This document shows positions 5,983 to 8,405 of a stretch of DNA of 8,405 nucleotides, piece by piece. The stretch spans positions 1 to 8,405 of the forward strand of contig JAEZHK010000078.1 in NCBI GenBank assembly GCA_023416655.1. Direction: 5' to 3'. The first letter of the stretch is position 1. Each line of letters starts with the position of its first letter. Under the pieces are notes generated by a model, which saw only the letters and a list, made by a program, of their open reading frames with translations, was not told where the DNA came from and did not search any database. Source of the stretch: Bacillota bacterium (GTDB lineage Bacteria > Bacillota > Clostridia > Christensenellales > Aristaeellaceae). A program made the position numbers and the translations under genes.

Positions 5983-7429
5983 GATTGATGCCCTCCTGTT
6001 CCTGCTGGTTCCATTGCTTGCGGATTTTCCTTCTGTGCATGGAAACGTTCATCTCGCGGGCGTACCGCCGCACGGCCCGGGCCATGTCGCCGGCCACTTC
6101 CGTGGGCTTCGCCGCGCCTTCTTCGTGGATGCGGGGGAAGAGGAAGATCACCGTCAGAAGGCGCAATACGCCCGATAACGCGAACAGCGCGTTGTAGCGG
6201 GAGACCGGCGTGCCAAAGAGATTCAGATGGTAGGCTTCCACATGGTACATGACATTATCCAGAAGCCACCCGCCCACCGCGGAGCCCACCGCGAGGCCGA
6301 TCAGCTGGGTGAAGAAGAAGTAGAGCGCGATGTACATCGATTGGTTCTGGCCCTTCGCCTGCGCCATGAAAAGGTTCTGCGCGCCCAGGTCGATGGCCAC
6401 GTAGGTCATGCCGCTGAGCACGTTGACCAGCGCCACCGCCCACACCATGTGCGGGCCAATCATCGTCCAGAAGAACGGGGCGAAGGAGGTCAAAAACGCG
6501 CCGATCGTCAAAACCGGGCGGCTGCCGTAGCTGTCAAGCGCCACGCCCCAGCGGGAGACCACGAGCACCAGGAAGAGGCTAGAGACAATCTGGCAGGACA
6601 CCGTGATCTCGAAATTGGTCATGCGCATGTTTTCCAGCATGTAGACGTTGAAGTAGGGCGCGACGATCTGCACCGAGAACATCCACGCCGTCAGCGCCAT
6701 CACCATGCGCATGTACTTCCGGTCCTTCAAAACCGGTTTGATCATCTGGGCCAGGCCGGTATTGACCGCGGGCGGGTGCATCGGCGGCAGGCGCATCAGC
6801 AAGAAGGACAGGATGTCCAGCGAGCCCGCAATGCCGGCGAGGGTGAACACCACCGCGTAACCGGTGAAGCCGGGCAGGGCGTCGAGCAGCGCGCCGACGG
6901 CAAAGCCGAACGCCATGCCCACCATTGTCGCGATGCGGCTGCGGACGGCGAAGTACCGCCCGCGGATTCGTAGTGGGATCACGTCCGAGCAGACGGAGTA
7001 GAACGCCACGTTGACGAACGGACCGGAGAGGGAGCCGACCAGCACCATGACCACCGCCGACCAGATGCGAAGGGACAGGGCGGTCGAGGGCACGAGGAAT
7101 GGGATCAGCCCGAACGGGATCCAGATCAGCCGCTGGACCAGGCCGAACGTGAGCAGCATCTGCTTGCGTTTGCAGGTGCGCTCCAATATGTAGCTGGCCA
7201 GGAGCTGAAAGGCATTCGCCAGCGGCATCAGCGCCATGATGAGGCCGTACAGGAAGTCGGACGCGCCCAGCGCCTTGATGTAGCCGCTGATGGCGACGCC
7301 ATTGATGATGTTGAACCACACGACGCCGCCCGCGACGCCCCCGATCATCAGGCGCAGCGTGCGGATGGTGTCCTTGTCCAACCCGTGTTCGTCGAACAAC
7401 TGGATGTGGCGGATTGACGGAGGCTTCAT
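5966..7429 (-). CDS. Major facilitator superfamily (MFS) transporter
   Basis: A 487-residue polytopic membrane protein with about 12 hydrophobic segments, the MFS pattern; the substrate cannot be told from sequence. Segments are visible at about residues 27-50, 58-83 and 90-112. After the fourth comes the cytoplasmic-loop motif DVIPLRIRGRYFAVRSRI, a form of the MFS signature found in many Firmicute permeases of unassigned function. A second-half loop SRWGVALDSYGSRPVL resembles the D-x-x-G-x-R-x loop repeated in MFS halves. The C-terminus is a long basic cytoplasmic tail of about 60 residues (RRYAREMNVSMHRRKIRKQW region), longer than usual. The ATG at 7427-7429 has GAGGTG at 7435-7440, 5 nt away. 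It is the first gene of a pair with pepF. No convincing promoter was found in the hairpin-rich DNA upstream, so read-through from ftsY is possible. Confidence 0.88.
   Translation of the reverse strand: MKPPSIRHIQLFDEHGLDKDTIRTLRLMIGGVAGGVVWFNIINGVAISGYIKALGASDFLYGLIMALMPLANAFQLLASYILERTCKRKQMLLTFGLVQRLIWIPFGLIPFLVPSTALSLRIWSAVVMVLVGSLSGPFVNVAFYSVCSDVIPLRIRGRYFAVRSRIATMVGMAFGFAVGALLDALPGFTGYAVVFTLAGIAGSLDILSFLLMRLPPMHPPAVNTGLAQMIKPVLKDRKYMRMVMALTAWMFSVQIVAPYFNVYMLENMRMTNFEITVSCQIVSSLFLVLVVSRWGVALDSYGSRPVLTIGAFLTSFAPFFWTMIGPHMVWAVALVNVLSGMTYVAIDLGAQNLFMAQAKGQNQSMYIALYFFFTQLIGLAVGSAVGGWLLDNVMYHVEAYHLNLFGTPVSRYNALFALSGVLRLLTVIFLFPRIHEEGAAKPTEVAGDMARAVRRYAREMNVSMHRRKIRKQWNQQEQEGINLDVDK
5983..5997 (-). 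promoter_or_regulatory. Strong ribosome binding site for the TTG start of pepF
   Basis: On the minus strand AGGAGGG (5991-5997) precedes the TTG by 8 nt. It lies within the last codons of the upstream MFS gene. This match decides the start, since no ATG or GTG gives a family-like N-terminus. Confidence 0.8.
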
Positions 7430-7842
7430 GACAGCACCTCAAGGCTTCGGGGTCGTCTTTTGTATTCCATGCGTTCTGCGGTTTTCTCGTGTCGGCCCGG
7501 CAGCCAGTTTCTACCGCTTGTTATCGGTTCCTGCGGCAATCCCAATTTCGATGGTTGAGACGCCTTTCCGGTTCCATCCCCCTGGGGGTATGCGGGCGCA
7601 ATGCCCGATTTAACCTTGGTTAGCGGAGGGCGGGGGACAGAGTCCAGTTCGCTACCAAACTCCGTTGTTCTTTCAAATCGTTCCCGGCGACCCGCGCGCC
7701 GGGAACGTGTTTCGACGATCAGTGCGAACACTGGTTGGCGAAACAATACCGTAAGTCAATGCGCCGCCCGGAAATTCGTGAGAATTTCAGGCGCATGCAG
7801 ACCTCTTCCTTCGCGTTGAAAAAACCTCGGGGTTTTTCAACG
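7430..7842. repeat. Hairpin-rich gene-free stretch between ftsY and the MFS gene
   Basis: No convincing gene is seen in these 413 bp, but there is a series of perfect short inverted repeats. They are CGTTCCCGGCG 7679-7689 with 7697-7707 (11 bp); GTTTCG 7709-7714 with 7739-7744, enclosing CAGTG 7720-7724 with 7729-7733; and TGCGCC 7760-7765 with 7790-7795, enclosing GAAATTC 7771-7777 with 7782-7788 around a GTGA loop. Weaker ones are CGGGC 7593-7597 with 7603-7607, CCCCC 7578-7582 with GGGGG 7584-7588, and GGAC 7635-7638 with 7642-7645. A mosaic of dispersed repeats, a long 3' UTR of ftsY, or a structured leader of the MFS-pepF pair are all possible. I could not match it to a named riboswitch or RNA family. 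Confidence 0.45.
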
Positions 7843-7843
7843 C
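7813..7843 (-). terminator. Probable terminator hairpin after ftsY
   Basis: GCGTTGAAAAAACC (7813-7826) and GGTTTTTCAACGC (7831-7843) are complementary apart from one bulged A, around a TCGG loop. The right end touches the ftsY stop codon at 7843-7845. In the minus-strand transcript the inner part reads A-tract, short GC stem, U-tract, the layout of a compact, possibly bidirectional, intrinsic terminator. The outer pairs then make the stem longer than usual. Confidence 0.55.
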
Positions 7844-8405
7844 TAGAAGATTGCGTCTACAAACGCCTTCGCGTCGAAGGGCTCCAGGTCGTCCAGTCCC
7901 TCGCCGATGCCGATGTAGCGGACCGGCAGCCCCAGCTCGCCGCGGATCGCCAGCGCGATGCCGCCCTTTGCGGTGCCGTCGAGCTTGGTGAGGATGATGC
8001 CGTCCAGCATCGCAGCGTCCTTGAACACCTGCGCCTGCGTGAGGCCGTTCTGCCCGGTGGTGGCGTCGATGACGAGGAGGCCCTTGACCACCGCCTCCGG
8101 GAACTCGCGCTCCACCACGCGGCTGATCTTTTTGAGTTCCTCCATCAGGTGTGCCTTGTTGTGCAGGCGGCCCGCGGTGTCGATGATGAGCACGTCCGCG
8201 TGGCGGCCCTTGGCCAGCTGCACCGCGTCATAGACCACGGCGGCGGCGTCCGCGCCCTCGTGGTGCTTGACCAGCGGCACGTCCGCCCGCTCGGCCCAGA
8301 CGGTCAGCTGGTCGGCGGCGGCGGCGCGGAAGGTGTCGCCCGCGCAGATGATCACCCGGCGGCCCACCGTCTTCATGCGGGAGGCGAGCTTGCCGATGGA
8401 GGTGG
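7843..8405 (-). CDS. ftsY: Signal recognition particle receptor FtsY, C-terminal GTPase part (5' end beyond window)
   Basis: FtsY is the SRP receptor: with Ffh it forms a paired-GTPase complex that delivers ribosomes making membrane proteins to the translocon. The visible 186 residues are the end of the NG domain. They begin TSIGKLA, immediately after where the Walker A/P-loop would lie, just off the right edge. Then come DTFRAAAADQL (insertion-box motif), DTAGR (G3), TKLDGTAKGG (G4) and the C-terminal PVRYIGIGEGLDDLEPFDAKAFVDAIF, which separates FtsY from Ffh. The stop is TAG at 7843-7845. No frame disruption is seen. An internal Met at 8376 is not the start, because conserved GTPase sequence continues upstream to the edge. 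Confidence 0.96.
   Translation of the reverse strand, partial: TSIGKLASRMKTVGRRVIICAGDTFRAAAADQLTVWAERADVPLVKHHEGADAAAVVYDAVQLAKGRHADVLIIDTAGRLHNKAHLMEELKKISRVVEREFPEAVVKGLLVIDATTGQNGLTQAQVFKDAAMLDGIILTKLDGTAKGGIALAIRGELGLPVRYIGIGEGLDDLEPFDAKAFVDAIF

Noticed and set aside
6227..6973. 248-codon plus-strand frame opposite the MFS gene
   Set aside because: Its His/Arg/Glu/Ala-rich translation is typical of the complement of a hydrophobic membrane protein gene.
7426..7746. 106-codon minus-strand frame whose TGA overlaps the MFS ATG (ATGA)
   Set aside because: The overlap looks operon-like, but the frame starts with TTG without a clear ribosome binding site, runs through the hairpins, and its Arg/Pro/Ser-rich product shows no domain. 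It could be reconsidered if homologues keep the frame.
7430..7842. Possible SRP RNA, purine riboswitch, c-di-GMP riboswitch or CRISPR array
   Set aside because: The SRP RNA tetraloop-helix motif, riboswitch core motifs and regularly spaced direct repeats were all looked for and not seen.

Overview
The window is GC-rich bacterial DNA, best read as a Clostridia-type Firmicute, possibly a gut lineage. Supporting signs are strong AGGAGG-type ribosome binding sites, one TTG and one GTG start, sigma-A-type promoters, an oligoendopeptidase F, a BMP-family (nucleoside-type) ABC importer, a free-standing ScpB, and GC-rich palindromic intergenic DNA. The taxonomic call is inference; no rRNA or other marker gene is present.

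Layout, left to right. (1) 1-2107, minus strand: two overlapping genes of a BMP/ribose-type ABC importer, the permease (cut by the left edge) and the double-domain ATPase, with a promoter at 2134-2162. (2) 2229-2873, plus strand: scpB (chromosome segregation and condensation protein), transcribed divergently from its own consensus promoter. (3) 2885-2922: a perfect 17-bp inverted repeat between the convergent scpB and AEC genes. (4) 2942-3844, minus: an AEC-family permease. (5) 3845-4191: gene-free, holding a 163-bp full-length imperfect palindrome with terminal inverted repeats (3875-4037) and a cluster of nested GC-rich hairpins (4111-4192). (6) 4192-7429, minus: an MFS permease followed by oligoendopeptidase F, overlapping by 17 bp. 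(7) 7430-7842: about 410 bp without a convincing gene but full of hairpins. (8) 7843-8405, minus: the C-terminal GTPase part of ftsY, cut by the right edge.

How the genes relate. ATPase and permease form one importer, probably for nucleosides; its substrate-binding lipoprotein and second permease are not in view. MFS permease and pepF look translationally coupled; peptide or amino-acid handling is a guess. ScpB and FtsY are housekeeping proteins acting with the SMC complex and the signal recognition particle respectively. All recognisable proteins belong to known families. The least explained material is intergenic: the 163-bp palindrome and the hairpin-rich 7430-7842 stretch look like dispersed repeats or structured RNAs, and are the best candidates for something undescribed.
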